DNA of 57,927 nt. Source: Syntrophus sp964555065. Its GTDB lineage: Bacteria > Desulfobacterota > Syntrophia > Syntrophales > Syntrophaceae. The position numbers and the translations under genes are program-made. Location of the stretch: the NCBI GenBank assembly GCA_964555065.1, contig CAZKRB010000010.1, forward strand, positions 1 through 57,927. The letters run 5' to 3'. The notes beneath the pieces are model-generated. The model searched no databases. It had not been told where the DNA came from and saw nothing but the letters and a program-made list of their open reading frames with translations. Positions 43,768-51,716 of the stretch are shown in pieces; within the stretch, counting starts at the first letter, position 1, and each line of letters starts with the position of its first letter.

Positions 43768-44409
43768 ATGAAACATGATACTCCGATTGCTCTTGAGGGA
43801 ATTCCTTTTATCGCTCTTTTTGGCGCCCTTACCCTACTGGCTTTTTTTTTCCTGGAACAATCCTGGGTTTCCTCCCTGCCCTTAGCGGTCACGGCGTTTA
43901 CGGCCTGGTTTTTCCGCAACCCGGAAAGACATCCCCGGGGAGATGACAAAATCGTCGTTTCCCCTGCTGATGGTCGGGTGATTCGGATCGATGAGGAGGT
44001 CACTCACGAGCTGCTTTCGAAGCCCTGCAGAAAAGTCAGCATTTTTATGAATGTTTTCAATGTTCATGTCAATCGGGCACCTGTTGCGGGAACCGTATCC
44101 GAAATCCGCTACCACCCGGGAAAGTTTCTTTCGGCGAACCTCGATAAGGCATCGGAAGAGAATGAACGGAATGCGGTCCTGATTCAGACGGGCGAGGGCA
44201 AGGAAATTCTGACCATCCAGATCGCGGGATTGATTGCGCGAAGGATCGTCTGTTGGGTCCGGGAGGGCATGTACCTCGATCGAGGCGAACGCTTTGGATT
44301 GATACGATTCGGTTCCCGACTGGAAGTATTTCTGCCGCAGGAGATCAAACTGTCTGTTTCGGTCGGGGATAAAGTGAGAGCGGGGGAAACCCCCCTGGGA
44401 ATGTTCTGA
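43768..44409 (+). CDS. psd: Phosphatidylserine decarboxylase, short proenzyme form
   Basis: Converts phosphatidylserine to phosphatidylethanolamine. The 213 residues belong to the short class (Psd-B type), with two hydrophobic N-terminal segments, FMNVFNVHVNRAP and the self-cleavage site FGSR, in which Ser183 becomes the pyruvoyl group. The gene runs directly into pssA, whose ATG shares the last base of its stop codon. Confidence 0.95.
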   Translation: MKHDTPIALEGIPFIALFGALTLLAFFFLEQSWVSSLPLAVTAFTAWFFRNPERHPRGDDKIVVSPADGRVIRIDEEVTHELLSKPCRKVSIFMNVFNVHVNRAPVAGTVSEIRYHPGKFLSANLDKASEENERNAVLIQTGEGKEILTIQIAGLIARRIVCWVREGMYLDRGERFGLIRFGSRLEVFLPQEIKLSVSVGDKVRAGETPLGMF

Positions 44410-45185
44410 TGAAAAAAGAGGGAAAACTGCGCCGGAGCGGCATGAAAAAAGGCATCTACATTCTGCCGAATCTTTTCACCTCGGCAAACCTATTCTTCGG
44501 CTTTTATTCCATCCTTGCCTCCATGAAGGGTTCATTTTCTGCGGCGGCGCTCTTTGTGCTGATCTCGATCATCCTGGACAGCCTGGACGGCCGGATCGCA
44601 AGAATGACGAACTCCGTAAGCAAATTCGGCATCGAGTATGATTCTCTCTCCGACCTGGTCGCCTTCGGGGTGGCTCCGGCGGCGCTGGTCTATGCCTGGT
44701 CGCTGTCCTTTTACGGGAAATGGGGGCTGGTGGCGGCCTTTCTCTTTGTTCTCTGTGGGGCGCTGCGCCTTGCCCGCTTCAACATCCAGATCGGCATCGT
44801 CGAAAGCAAAGTCTTCAACGGGCTGGCGATCCCGGCAGCCGCCGCGTTGATCGTTACGGGGATTCTGCTCTATGACGACCGCGTGGGAAGCGGACCCTGC
44901 CACAGCGTTTTCATCCTCCTTGCCGTTGTCGCCTTGTCTCTGCTGATGGTCAGCAACATCAAGTACTACAGCTTCAAAAATCTGAATTATTTTTCCCGCA
45001 AGCCTTTCATGTCTTTCCTGCTGATTGTACTGGCGCTGCTGATTGTGGTGGCTGAGCCTCAGATCATGCTTTTTACGGTCACGCTCGGTTATGCCCTTTC
45101 GGGTCCCGTGTGGTTTCTGATCAGACTGATCCGACGTCATCGAGGGGGCCCCCCTGAAGCTTCAACCCACGCGCCTTCAGGCTGA
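44409..45185 (+). CDS. pssA: CDP-diacylglycerol-serine O-phosphatidyltransferase
   Basis: Makes phosphatidylserine from CDP-diacylglycerol and serine. The 258 residues contain the CDP-alcohol phosphotransferase signature DSLDGRIARMTNSVSKFG followed by EYDSLSDLVAFG, and about six hydrophobic segments. The first ATG at 44409 overlaps psd by one base; an in-frame ATG at 44442 (MKKGIYILPNLFT) with GGAG before it is also plausible. The last seven residues (STHAPSG) resemble the translation of the leader repeats at 1907 and 12526, a weak sign that a repeat copy ends this gene. Confidence 0.95.
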   Translation: MKKEGKLRRSGMKKGIYILPNLFTSANLFFGFYSILASMKGSFSAAALFVLISIILDSLDGRIARMTNSVSKFGIEYDSLSDLVAFGVAPAALVYAWSLSFYGKWGLVAAFLFVLCGALRLARFNIQIGIVESKVFNGLAIPAAAALIVTGILLYDDRVGSGPCHSVFILLAVVALSLLMVSNIKYYSFKNLNYFSRKPFMSFLLIVLALLIVVAEPQIMLFTVTLGYALSGPVWFLIRLIRRHRGGPPEASTHAPSG

Positions 45186-45318
45186 AAAAATGGAAGCAAA
45201 GCTCCAGGAAAATGAGTCTCGACAGGGATTGCCGAGGCACAATACCCGACGAAGTAAACGGAAATGAATTTTCGCCTTTCCGCAGAGGAAGGGCTTTTAA
45301 ATAAGGAGAAACAGAGAA

Positions 45319-46335
45319 ATGAGTTCGTATAAAGTAGCGGTTGTCGGTGCCACGGGCGCCGTCGGCAATGAAATGATCCGCGTCCTGGAGGAGCGTAACT
45401 TCCCGGTGGGGGAATTGACCCTGCTGGCATCACAACGGTCTTTAGGCGTGGAAATTGAGTTTCGCGGCAAGTCCCTGCCGGTTCAAGTCCTTACCGAAAA
45501 TTCCTTTGAAGGCATCGATATCGGGCTGTTTTCCGCGGGGGGCAGTATCAGCGAACGGTATGCCCCCATTGCCGCGGAAGCGGGATGCGTGGTCATCGAC
45601 AATACCAGCGCCTTTCGCATGACGCCCGATGTTCCGCTGGTCATCCCTGAGGTTAATCCCGAGGCGATTGCCGACTATCGGAACCGGGGAATCATTGCCA
45701 ACCCGAACTGCTCCACCATCCAGATGCTGGTAGCCCTCAAACCGATTCATGATGCCGTGCGGATCCGTCGCATCGTCGTGTCCACCTATCAGGCGGTCTC
45801 CGGCACGGGAAAGAAGGCCATCGAGGAACTGTCCGCGCAGACCCGGGCGCTGCTCAGCGGAAAGGGAGTCGAAGCAAAGGTTTATCCGCACCAGATTGCC
45901 TTCAACTGCCTGCCCCATATCGACGTCTTCCTGGACAACGGCTATACCAAGGAAGAGATGAAGATGGTCAACGAAACGAAAAAGATCTTCAACGACCCAT
46001 CCATCGCCGTGACGGCAACGACCGTCCGGGTCCCCGTTTTTTATGGCCATTCGGAGTCCGTGAATATCGAAACGGAGAGAAAAATAACCCCCGACCAGGT
46101 CCGGGATCTTCTCTCCAGGGCCCCTGGCGTGAAAGTGGTTGATAATCCCGGCGAAAAAGTCTATCCCCTGGCAATCGACGCCGTCGGGCGGGATGATACC
46201 CTGGTCGGCCGGATCCGGGAGGATGAATCCATCGCCAACGGCATCAACCTGTGGGTGGTGGCGGACAACATCCGCAAAGGCGCGGCAACCAACGCCGTGC
46301 AGATCGCCGAGGTCCTGATCCGGGAATTTTTATGA
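45319..46335 (+). CDS. asd: Aspartate-semialdehyde dehydrogenase
   Basis: Reduces aspartyl phosphate to aspartate semialdehyde for lysine/diaminopimelate, threonine and methionine synthesis. The 338 residues contain VVGATGAVGNEMIRVLEER, the catalytic Cys131 in NPNCSTIQ, and the later VPVFYGHSESVNIET. The ATG follows AAGGAGA. The last bases overlap rsmD (ATGA). A 133-base gap precedes it. Confidence 0.97.
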   Translation: MSSYKVAVVGATGAVGNEMIRVLEERNFPVGELTLLASQRSLGVEIEFRGKSLPVQVLTENSFEGIDIGLFSAGGSISERYAPIAAEAGCVVIDNTSAFRMTPDVPLVIPEVNPEAIADYRNRGIIANPNCSTIQMLVALKPIHDAVRIRRIVVSTYQAVSGTGKKAIEELSAQTRALLSGKGVEAKVYPHQIAFNCLPHIDVFLDNGYTKEEMKMVNETKKIFNDPSIAVTATTVRVPVFYGHSESVNIETERKITPDQVRDLLSRAPGVKVVDNPGEKVYPLAIDAVGRDDTLVGRIREDESIANGINLWVVADNIRKGAATNAVQIAEVLIREFL

Positions 46336-46892
46336 GAATCATCGGGGGGCAGGCAAGGGGGAGGCGCATTGAAGTTCCTCCCGGCCAGACTCTCCGACCG
46401 ACCTCAGACCGGATCAAGGAGGCGCTGTTCAATATTCTCGGTCCGATAGAAGATCTCAGATTTCTCGATCTTTACGCCGGAACGGGAAACGTGGGGATCG
46501 AGGCGCTCAGCAGAGGCGCTAAAGAGGCGGTATTCGTGGAAAAAATTCCCTCACTGACCGCCGCCCTCAGGAAAAATCTCGACCGCCTGGGGTTTACGGG
46601 GCGCTGCCAGATCCTCCTCCTGGAGACCGGGAAAGCGATTGAACAGCTTGCCCGAAGCGGCGGGACTTTCGATCTCATTTTTGCCGATCCTCCCTACCGG
46701 GAAGCGCTGGTGGGGAAAACGGTCCGTTTCTTTGATGCCTTCCCGTCCATCCTGGCGGTAACAGGTACGGTGATTTTCCAGCACGCCGCAGCGGAACCTC
46801 TGAAGCTGGAAGGGGACACCGCGTTCGCGCTGGCCCAGGCAAGAAGATACGGAGATACGACCCTGTCTTTCCTGCGATTTAAAAAACCATAG
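46332..46892 (+). CDS. rsmD: 16S rRNA (guanine-966-N2)-methyltransferase RsmD
   Basis: Methylates G966 of 16S rRNA using S-adenosylmethionine. The 186 residues have the family opening MRIIGGQARGRRIEVP, the SAM motif FLDLYAGTGNVGIEALSRGA and the catalytic FADPPY. It overlaps asd by four bases and is followed by coaD eight bases later, an rsmD-coaD order common in many bacteria. Confidence 0.96.
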   Translation: MRIIGGQARGRRIEVPPGQTLRPTSDRIKEALFNILGPIEDLRFLDLYAGTGNVGIEALSRGAKEAVFVEKIPSLTAALRKNLDRLGFTGRCQILLLETGKAIEQLARSGGTFDLIFADPPYREALVGKTVRFFDAFPSILAVTGTVIFQHAAAEPLKLEGDTAFALAQARRYGDTTLSFLRFKKP

Positions 46893-46900
46893 AGGATGAG

Positions 46901-47407
46901 ATGAAAAAGATTGCGGTTTATCCCGGCTCCTTCGATCCCATTACCAATGGCCATCTGGACATTATCAAGCGGGGCCTGTCGACCTTCGATGAGGTGATCG
47001 TTCTGGTTGCCTACAATGTCATGAAGTCCTCCCTCTTTACCGTACCGGAACGGATCGAGATGATCCGAGAGGCCCTGGGCGACCGGAAAAGGGTCATTGT
47101 GGACAGCCATGACGGCCTGCTCGTTGATTACGTCCGCGATGTCGGGGCTAATGTCATCCTCCGGGGCTTGAGAGCCATGTCCGAGTTCGAGTATGAGTTC
47201 CAGTTGGCCCTGATGAACCGGCGGCTCAACCGCAGCGTGGAGACGGTGTTCTTCATGACCGGCTACAAGTGGTTTTACACCAGTTCAACGATCATCAAGG
47301 AAGTGGCCCGCCTGGGCGGTTCTCCTAAAGGACTGGTGCCGGAAGTCGTTTACCGGAACATGAAGGAAAAATTTCCCCAAATGAGCAACAGCAAAGGATC
47401 ACGATGA
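46901..47407 (+). CDS. coaD: Phosphopantetheine adenylyltransferase
   Basis: Fourth step of coenzyme A synthesis, joining ATP and 4'-phosphopantetheine. The 168 residues contain YPGSFDPITNGHLDII (T/HxGH motif, His18), RGLRAMSEFEYEFQ and the C-terminal FYTSSTIIKEVARLGG. Its stop overlaps the start of the aminotransferase gene (ATGA). Confidence 0.98.
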   Translation: MKKIAVYPGSFDPITNGHLDIIKRGLSTFDEVIVLVAYNVMKSSLFTVPERIEMIREALGDRKRVIVDSHDGLLVDYVRDVGANVILRGLRAMSEFEYEFQLALMNRRLNRSVETVFFMTGYKWFYTSSTIIKEVARLGGSPKGLVPEVVYRNMKEKFPQMSNSKGSR

Positions 47408-48597
47408 AACTGGCCTCTAGGTTGTCTTTAATCAAAACCTCCCCCACGCTGGTGATTACCACGAAAGCAGCGACCCTGCGTGCGGAAGGACGCGATGTCA
47501 TCGACTTCGGGGTGGGGGAACCGGATTTCAATACGCCTGATTTCATTAAAACCGCGGCGATCCGGGCGGTGGAATCCAATTTTACCCGCTATACGGCCGT
47601 CGGCGGTATTGACGAGCTGAAGGATGCGATTGTCCAGAAACTCCAGCGGGATAATTTCCTCTCCTACAAGCGTTCCGAGATTATGGTCTCCTGCGGCGCC
47701 AAGCACACCCTCTTCAATCTCGCCCAGGTCCTCTTTGAAGCGGGGGACGAGGTGATCATTCCGGGTCCTTACTGGGTTTCCTACCCCGATATCGTCCTGC
47801 TGACCGGCGCTACCCCGGTGATTGTAGCAACCAGCGAAGAGCACGGCTTCAAACTGACGCCGGCGGAGCTGGAAGGCGCCGTCACCGAAAGAACCAAGGC
47901 GATCATTCTCAACAGTCCGTCCAATCCGACCGGTTCCGCCTATTCCAGGGAGGAACTGGCCGCGCTGGCCGACGTGGCGCTCCGCCATTCCCTGATCGTC
48001 ATCTCCGACGACATCTACGAAAAGATCCTCTTTGATAATTTTTCCTTCTGGAACATCGCGGCGGTTAACCCGGCACTGAAGGACCTGACCATCGTCGTCA
48101 ACGGAGTTTCCAAAGCCTATGCCATGACGGGATGGAGGATCGGCTACGCCGCAGGACCCGAGCCGGTGATTGCAGCGATGGGGAAGATGCAGAGCCAGAG
48201 CACGTCCAATCCCACTTCCATTTCCCAGAAGGCCGCCGTCGAGGCTCTGAACGGCGATCAGCGGTTCATTGGGGAAATGGTTTCAGAATTCCAGAAAAGG
48301 CGGGATTATATCGTTTCGACACTGAATGATCTGCCCGGCGTTTCCTGCCTGCGCCCCCAGGGCGCTTTCTATGTCTTTCCCAATGTGGCCTCCTTATACG
48401 GCAAGAGCTGTGGGGCAAGGAAAATCGTGGATTCGACAACCCTGGCCGAGTATCTCCTTGAGGAAGCGGAAGTGGCGGTGGTGCCGGGGGTTGCTTTCGG
48501 GGACGATCGGTACATCAGGATTTCCTATGCCACCTCCATGGCCCTGATTAAAACGGGATTGGAACGAATCCGGACGGCGCTGAAGCGGTTGGCCTAG
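47404..48597 (+). CDS. Aspartate aminotransferase-type PLP enzyme
   Basis: A 397-residue class I aminotransferase. Substrate segment NSPSNPTGSAYS, PLP lysine Lys237 in GVSKAYAMTGWRIGYAAG, and the C-terminal Arg in RYIRISYA are all present. The GWRIGYAAG form and SQSTSNPTS block match the Ib subgroup that transaminates aspartate and sometimes aromatic amino acids or prephenate. It overlaps coaD by four bases. It is the second such enzyme here; the first, at 8653, belongs to another subgroup. Confidence 0.92.
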   Translation: MKLASRLSLIKTSPTLVITTKAATLRAEGRDVIDFGVGEPDFNTPDFIKTAAIRAVESNFTRYTAVGGIDELKDAIVQKLQRDNFLSYKRSEIMVSCGAKHTLFNLAQVLFEAGDEVIIPGPYWVSYPDIVLLTGATPVIVATSEEHGFKLTPAELEGAVTERTKAIILNSPSNPTGSAYSREELAALADVALRHSLIVISDDIYEKILFDNFSFWNIAAVNPALKDLTIVVNGVSKAYAMTGWRIGYAAGPEPVIAAMGKMQSQSTSNPTSISQKAAVEALNGDQRFIGEMVSEFQKRRDYIVSTLNDLPGVSCLRPQGAFYVFPNVASLYGKSCGARKIVDSTTLAEYLLEEAEVAVVPGVAFGDDRYIRISYATSMALIKTGLERIRTALKRLA

Positions 48598-48608
48598 CAG
48601 CAGGAAGA

Positions 48609-48625
48609 GGCCGGATTTTCCGGCC
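48609..48625 (+). terminator. Short hairpin after the aminotransferase gene
   Basis: GGCCGGA (48609-48615), loop TTT and TCCGGCC (48619-48625) form a stable stem, followed by CGGATCTTTAATTT. It is 12 bases after the stop codon, so a weak terminator is likely. Confidence 0.55.
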
Positions 48626-48664
48626 CGGATCTTTAATTTAACAAGATTTTGCAGGAAGAATTTC

Positions 48665-50062
48665 ATGGGCGGTTTATTTGGAGTAGTTTCGCGGGAGAAC
48701 TGCATTAAAAGCCTCTTTTACGGAACGGATTATCATTCCCATCTGGGGACGGAAAACGGCGGTCTTGCCGTCCTGGCGGGAGACAGTTTTCATCAGGCCA
48801 TCCACCGCATCAGCCAGGCGCAGTTCAAATCCAAGTTCGTCGACGACTTTAAGCGGATGAACGGAAATGCGGGAATCGGCGCCATCGACGATGATTCGCC
48901 TCAGCCCCTTATCATCCGCTCTCAGTTCGGCACCTTTGCCATTGCTGCAACCGGCCTCGTCACCAATAAGGAACAATTGACATCCGAACTGCTTCAGGCT
49001 GGGACCTCCTTCAGCGATGTAGCCGGCGATGTTGTTAATACCGTGGAACTGGTTGCCAAATTGATCAGCCGCGGCAGGAGCCTCGTGGAGGGAATTGTCA
49101 GGATGCAGGAGGCCATCGAAGGCTCCATCTGCGTGCTGATTCTGACCAAGGAAGGCCTCTATGCCGCCCGGGACAAGTGTGGCCGCTTTCCCCTGGCCCT
49201 GGGCCAGGACCGCGGCGGCGGGGGCTTTGCCGTGGCGACGGAATCCAGCTCCTTTCCCAACCTGAACTATAAGCTGGTCAAATTTATTGGTCCGGGAGAA
49301 ATTTTGCTGATTACCGCCGATGGGTACAAGACCCTGAAGGCGGAAAACCAGGAAAAGAAGGTCTGCGCCTTCCTCTGGATCTATACCGGCCAGCCTTCCT
49401 CCTCCTATGAAGGCATCTCGGTGGAGAATACCCGGGAACGCTGCGGGCGGGCAATCGCCCGGCAGGATGACGTTTCCGCGGACCTGGTCTGCGGCATCCC
49501 GGATTCCGGCGTCGGGCATGCCCTGGGATACGCGGCCGAATCCAGACTGCCCTATCGCCGTCCCCTGGTCAAATATACCCCCGGCTACGGCCGGAGCTAT
49601 ACGCCTCCGACCCAGGATATCCGTGATCTGGTGGCCACCATGAAACTGAGCGCCATTCACGAGGTCATCAACGGCAACCGGATGATCGTCTGCGACGATT
49701 CCATTGTCCGCGGGACACAACTGAAGAATTACACCATCAAGAAGCTCTGGGAGAACGGCGCCCGGGAGATCCATGTCCGGGCCGCCTGCCCTCCGCTGAT
49801 GTTTACCTGCCTTTACGGGTCCTCAACCCGGTCGCTGTCGGAACTGGCGGCCCGCCGCGCCATCCAGGCTCTTGAAGGGAAAGATCCGGCGGACGTGACG
49901 CCCTATCTGGACTGCAATACGGCGGAATATGCTGCGATGGTCGAGTGGATCCGCCGGGATTTGAATGTAACAACCCTGAAATACCTGAACATGCTCTCCA
50001 TGATCGAAGCCATCGGCCTGCCGGAAGAGCGGCTCTGCCTGTACTGCTGGCGGGGTCGGTGA
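48665..50062 (+). CDS. purF: Amidophosphoribosyltransferase homologue lacking the N-terminal catalytic Cys
   Basis: PurF makes phosphoribosylamine, the first purine precursor, by moving glutamine ammonia onto PRPP. The 465 residues keep the class II amidotransferase fold (LGTENGG) and the PRPP loop IVCDDSIVRGTQ (about 341-352). The N-terminus, however, reads MGGLFGVV where a glutaminase needs Cys at position 2 (MCGI or similar), so the glutamine-splitting nucleophile is absent; Cys13 in SRENC is not in the right place. The reaction may use free ammonia, or this is a paralogue. The start is supported by AGGAAG. Confidence 0.85.
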   Translation: MGGLFGVVSRENCIKSLFYGTDYHSHLGTENGGLAVLAGDSFHQAIHRISQAQFKSKFVDDFKRMNGNAGIGAIDDDSPQPLIIRSQFGTFAIAATGLVTNKEQLTSELLQAGTSFSDVAGDVVNTVELVAKLISRGRSLVEGIVRMQEAIEGSICVLILTKEGLYAARDKCGRFPLALGQDRGGGGFAVATESSSFPNLNYKLVKFIGPGEILLITADGYKTLKAENQEKKVCAFLWIYTGQPSSSYEGISVENTRERCGRAIARQDDVSADLVCGIPDSGVGHALGYAAESRLPYRRPLVKYTPGYGRSYTPPTQDIRDLVATMKLSAIHEVINGNRMIVCDDSIVRGTQLKNYTIKKLWENGAREIHVRAACPPLMFTCLYGSSTRSLSELAARRAIQALEGKDPADVTPYLDCNTAEYAAMVEWIRRDLNVTTLKYLNMLSMIEAIGLPEERLCLYCWRGR

Positions 50063-50487
50063 TCCCTGCCGAAAAGCCGTTCACTCCCTCCCGGCAAGCC
50101 CTTTCCAAGCGGGCTTCGCCGGGAACGGCATTGCAGATTCACTTCGTTTCTATATCCGGAAGAAGCGCGCTCCCCCCGGTGCGCTTCAAAATAATCGGAC
50201 CTTAAGCCCCGCCTGATTTCCCTCACCAACCCTCGGGATTTAAATCCCCGATCAAAAATCACTTGCCCCGGGAGGCCAGGGAAGGCAATGTCATCATTGC
50301 GCAGGAAATCTTATTAAAATTCCTGATCATAAATCGCGCCGGGATGGTGGAGGCTGCCCGGTGCGGCTCATATCGGAAGAGAGGCTTCAGGCGCCCCAGG
50401 ATTGCCGGCGCCCGATCCTGAATCAAAGCGAGGGGAAAGGCGCCAATGGGGCATTGTTTTTTAATCCGACCCGGTGGATATTCCTCA
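50063..50487. other. Intergenic region between purF and ispG
   Basis: About 425 bases without a gene, apart from a strong hairpin just after purF (50089-50122). Small open frames on both strands have no recognisable product. Confidence 0.5.
50089..50122 (+). terminator. Hairpin after purF
   Basis: CCCGGCAAGCCC (50089-50100) pairs with GGGCTT and GCCGGG (50110-50122) with one bulged C. No T-run follows, so it may act as an mRNA-stabilising or factor-dependent end. Confidence 0.45.
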
Positions 50488-50517
50488 TTGAAGGGGCCGC
50501 CGCCTTTGTGCTATACG
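50488..50517 (+). promoter_or_regulatory. Predicted promoter of ispG
   Basis: TTGAAG (50488-50493), an 18-base spacer and TATACG (50512-50517). A start of transcription near 50524 leaves a 25-base leader before the TTG at 50549. Confidence 0.45.
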
Positions 50518-50548
50518 ATGAGCAAACAGGCAAGTGTCAGGATTTCCA

Positions 50549-51625
50549 TTGAATAAATCACTTCAAAGAAAGAAGACCAGAGCACTCAGCGTTGGAAAGA
50601 TCCAGGTCGGCGGAGGAGCGCCGGTTGTTGTTCAGTCCATGACCTGTACCGATACGCGGAATGTTCCGGAGACGGTTGCCCAGATTGACGCCCTCGAAAA
50701 AGCGGGCTGCGAGATCGTCCGGGTGGCCGTGCCGGATACGGAGGCGGCTGCCGCCCTGGGTGAAATCAAAAAGTCCGTTTCCCTTCCCCTGATTGCCGAC
50801 ATCCACTTCCATGCTTCCCATGCGCTGGCCGCTATCGAGCAGGGAGTCGACGGAATCCGGATCAATCCGGGCAATATGGGGAAACAGAACATCGCGGACA
50901 TCGTCCGGGCGGCTAAGGATCACGAGACGGTCATCCGGATCGGGATTAATGCCGGCTCGTTGGAAAAAGTCCTGCTGCAAAAGTATGGTGGCCCCACGGC
51001 CGAGGCCCTGGCGGAAAGCGCCTTGAACAATCTCGCCCTGATCGAAGACCTGGGCTTCGACCGCCTCAAGCTCTCCCTCAAATCCTCCCATGTTCCCACC
51101 ATGGTCGAGGCCTACCGCATCGTCGCCGGAAAAACGGATTATCCTCTTCACCTGGGGGTCACTGAAGCGGGATCGCTGGTCCGCTCCGCCGTCAAATCGT
51201 CCATCGGGATCGGGCTGCTCCTTTATGAAGGGATCGGTGATACCATCCGCGTCTCGGTCACGGGAAATCCGGTCTCGGAGATCGGCATCGCCTATGACAT
51301 CCTTCGCGCCCTGGATCTTCGCCGGGTCGGACCCGACATCATCTCCTGCCCCACCTGCGGTCGGTGCGAGATCGATCTCTTCGGCCTCGTTGAGCGGGTC
51401 GAGCTGGCGTTGGCGGGGATGAAAAATTACTTGAAGATTGCACTCATGGGATGTGTCGTCAACGGCCCCGGAGAGGCGGCGGAGGCCGATGTGGGCATCG
51501 CCGGCGGCAGGGGGGCGGGACTCCTCTTTAAAAAGGGAGAGGTTGTCCGGAAAATCAAGGAGGAGGATTTTGTCCGGGTCCTTCTCGATGAAGTTCAGGC
51601 GATGACCGGGAAAAAGCAGGACTGA
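50549..51625 (+). CDS. ispG: 4-hydroxy-3-methylbut-2-enyl diphosphate synthase (IspG)
   Basis: Iron-sulfur enzyme of the MEP pathway that reduces methylerythritol cyclodiphosphate to HMBPP. About 358 residues, with VVVQSMTCTDT, the HFHASHALAAI and GIRINPGN blocks and the cluster cysteines in ISCPTCGRC, followed by MGCVVNGPGEA. The start is taken as TTG at 50549, which has AGGA seven bases ahead; GTG at 50534 would leave only about 10 bases of leader after the predicted promoter. Confidence 0.95.
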   Translation: MNKSLQRKKTRALSVGKIQVGGGAPVVVQSMTCTDTRNVPETVAQIDALEKAGCEIVRVAVPDTEAAAALGEIKKSVSLPLIADIHFHASHALAAIEQGVDGIRINPGNMGKQNIADIVRAAKDHETVIRIGINAGSLEKVLLQKYGGPTAEALAESALNNLALIEDLGFDRLKLSLKSSHVPTMVEAYRIVAGKTDYPLHLGVTEAGSLVRSAVKSSIGIGLLLYEGIGDTIRVSVTGNPVSEIGIAYDILRALDLRRVGPDIISCPTCGRCEIDLFGLVERVELALAGMKNYLKIALMGCVVNGPGEAAEADVGIAGGRGAGLLFKKGEVVRKIKEEDFVRVLLDEVQAMTGKKQD

Positions 51626-51716
51626 AAAGGGAAAAAACAGCGGGGATGAAGATTCCCTCTTTTGAATCTTAATCGATTGTCGTTGTCTTAATACTGCGTC
51701 AGAACGAGGAGGTCCA

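Noticed and set aside
45164..45182. Third copy of the leader repeat at the end of pssA
   Set aside because: The match is short and lies in coding sequence. It is kept only as a weak hint, not as a feature.
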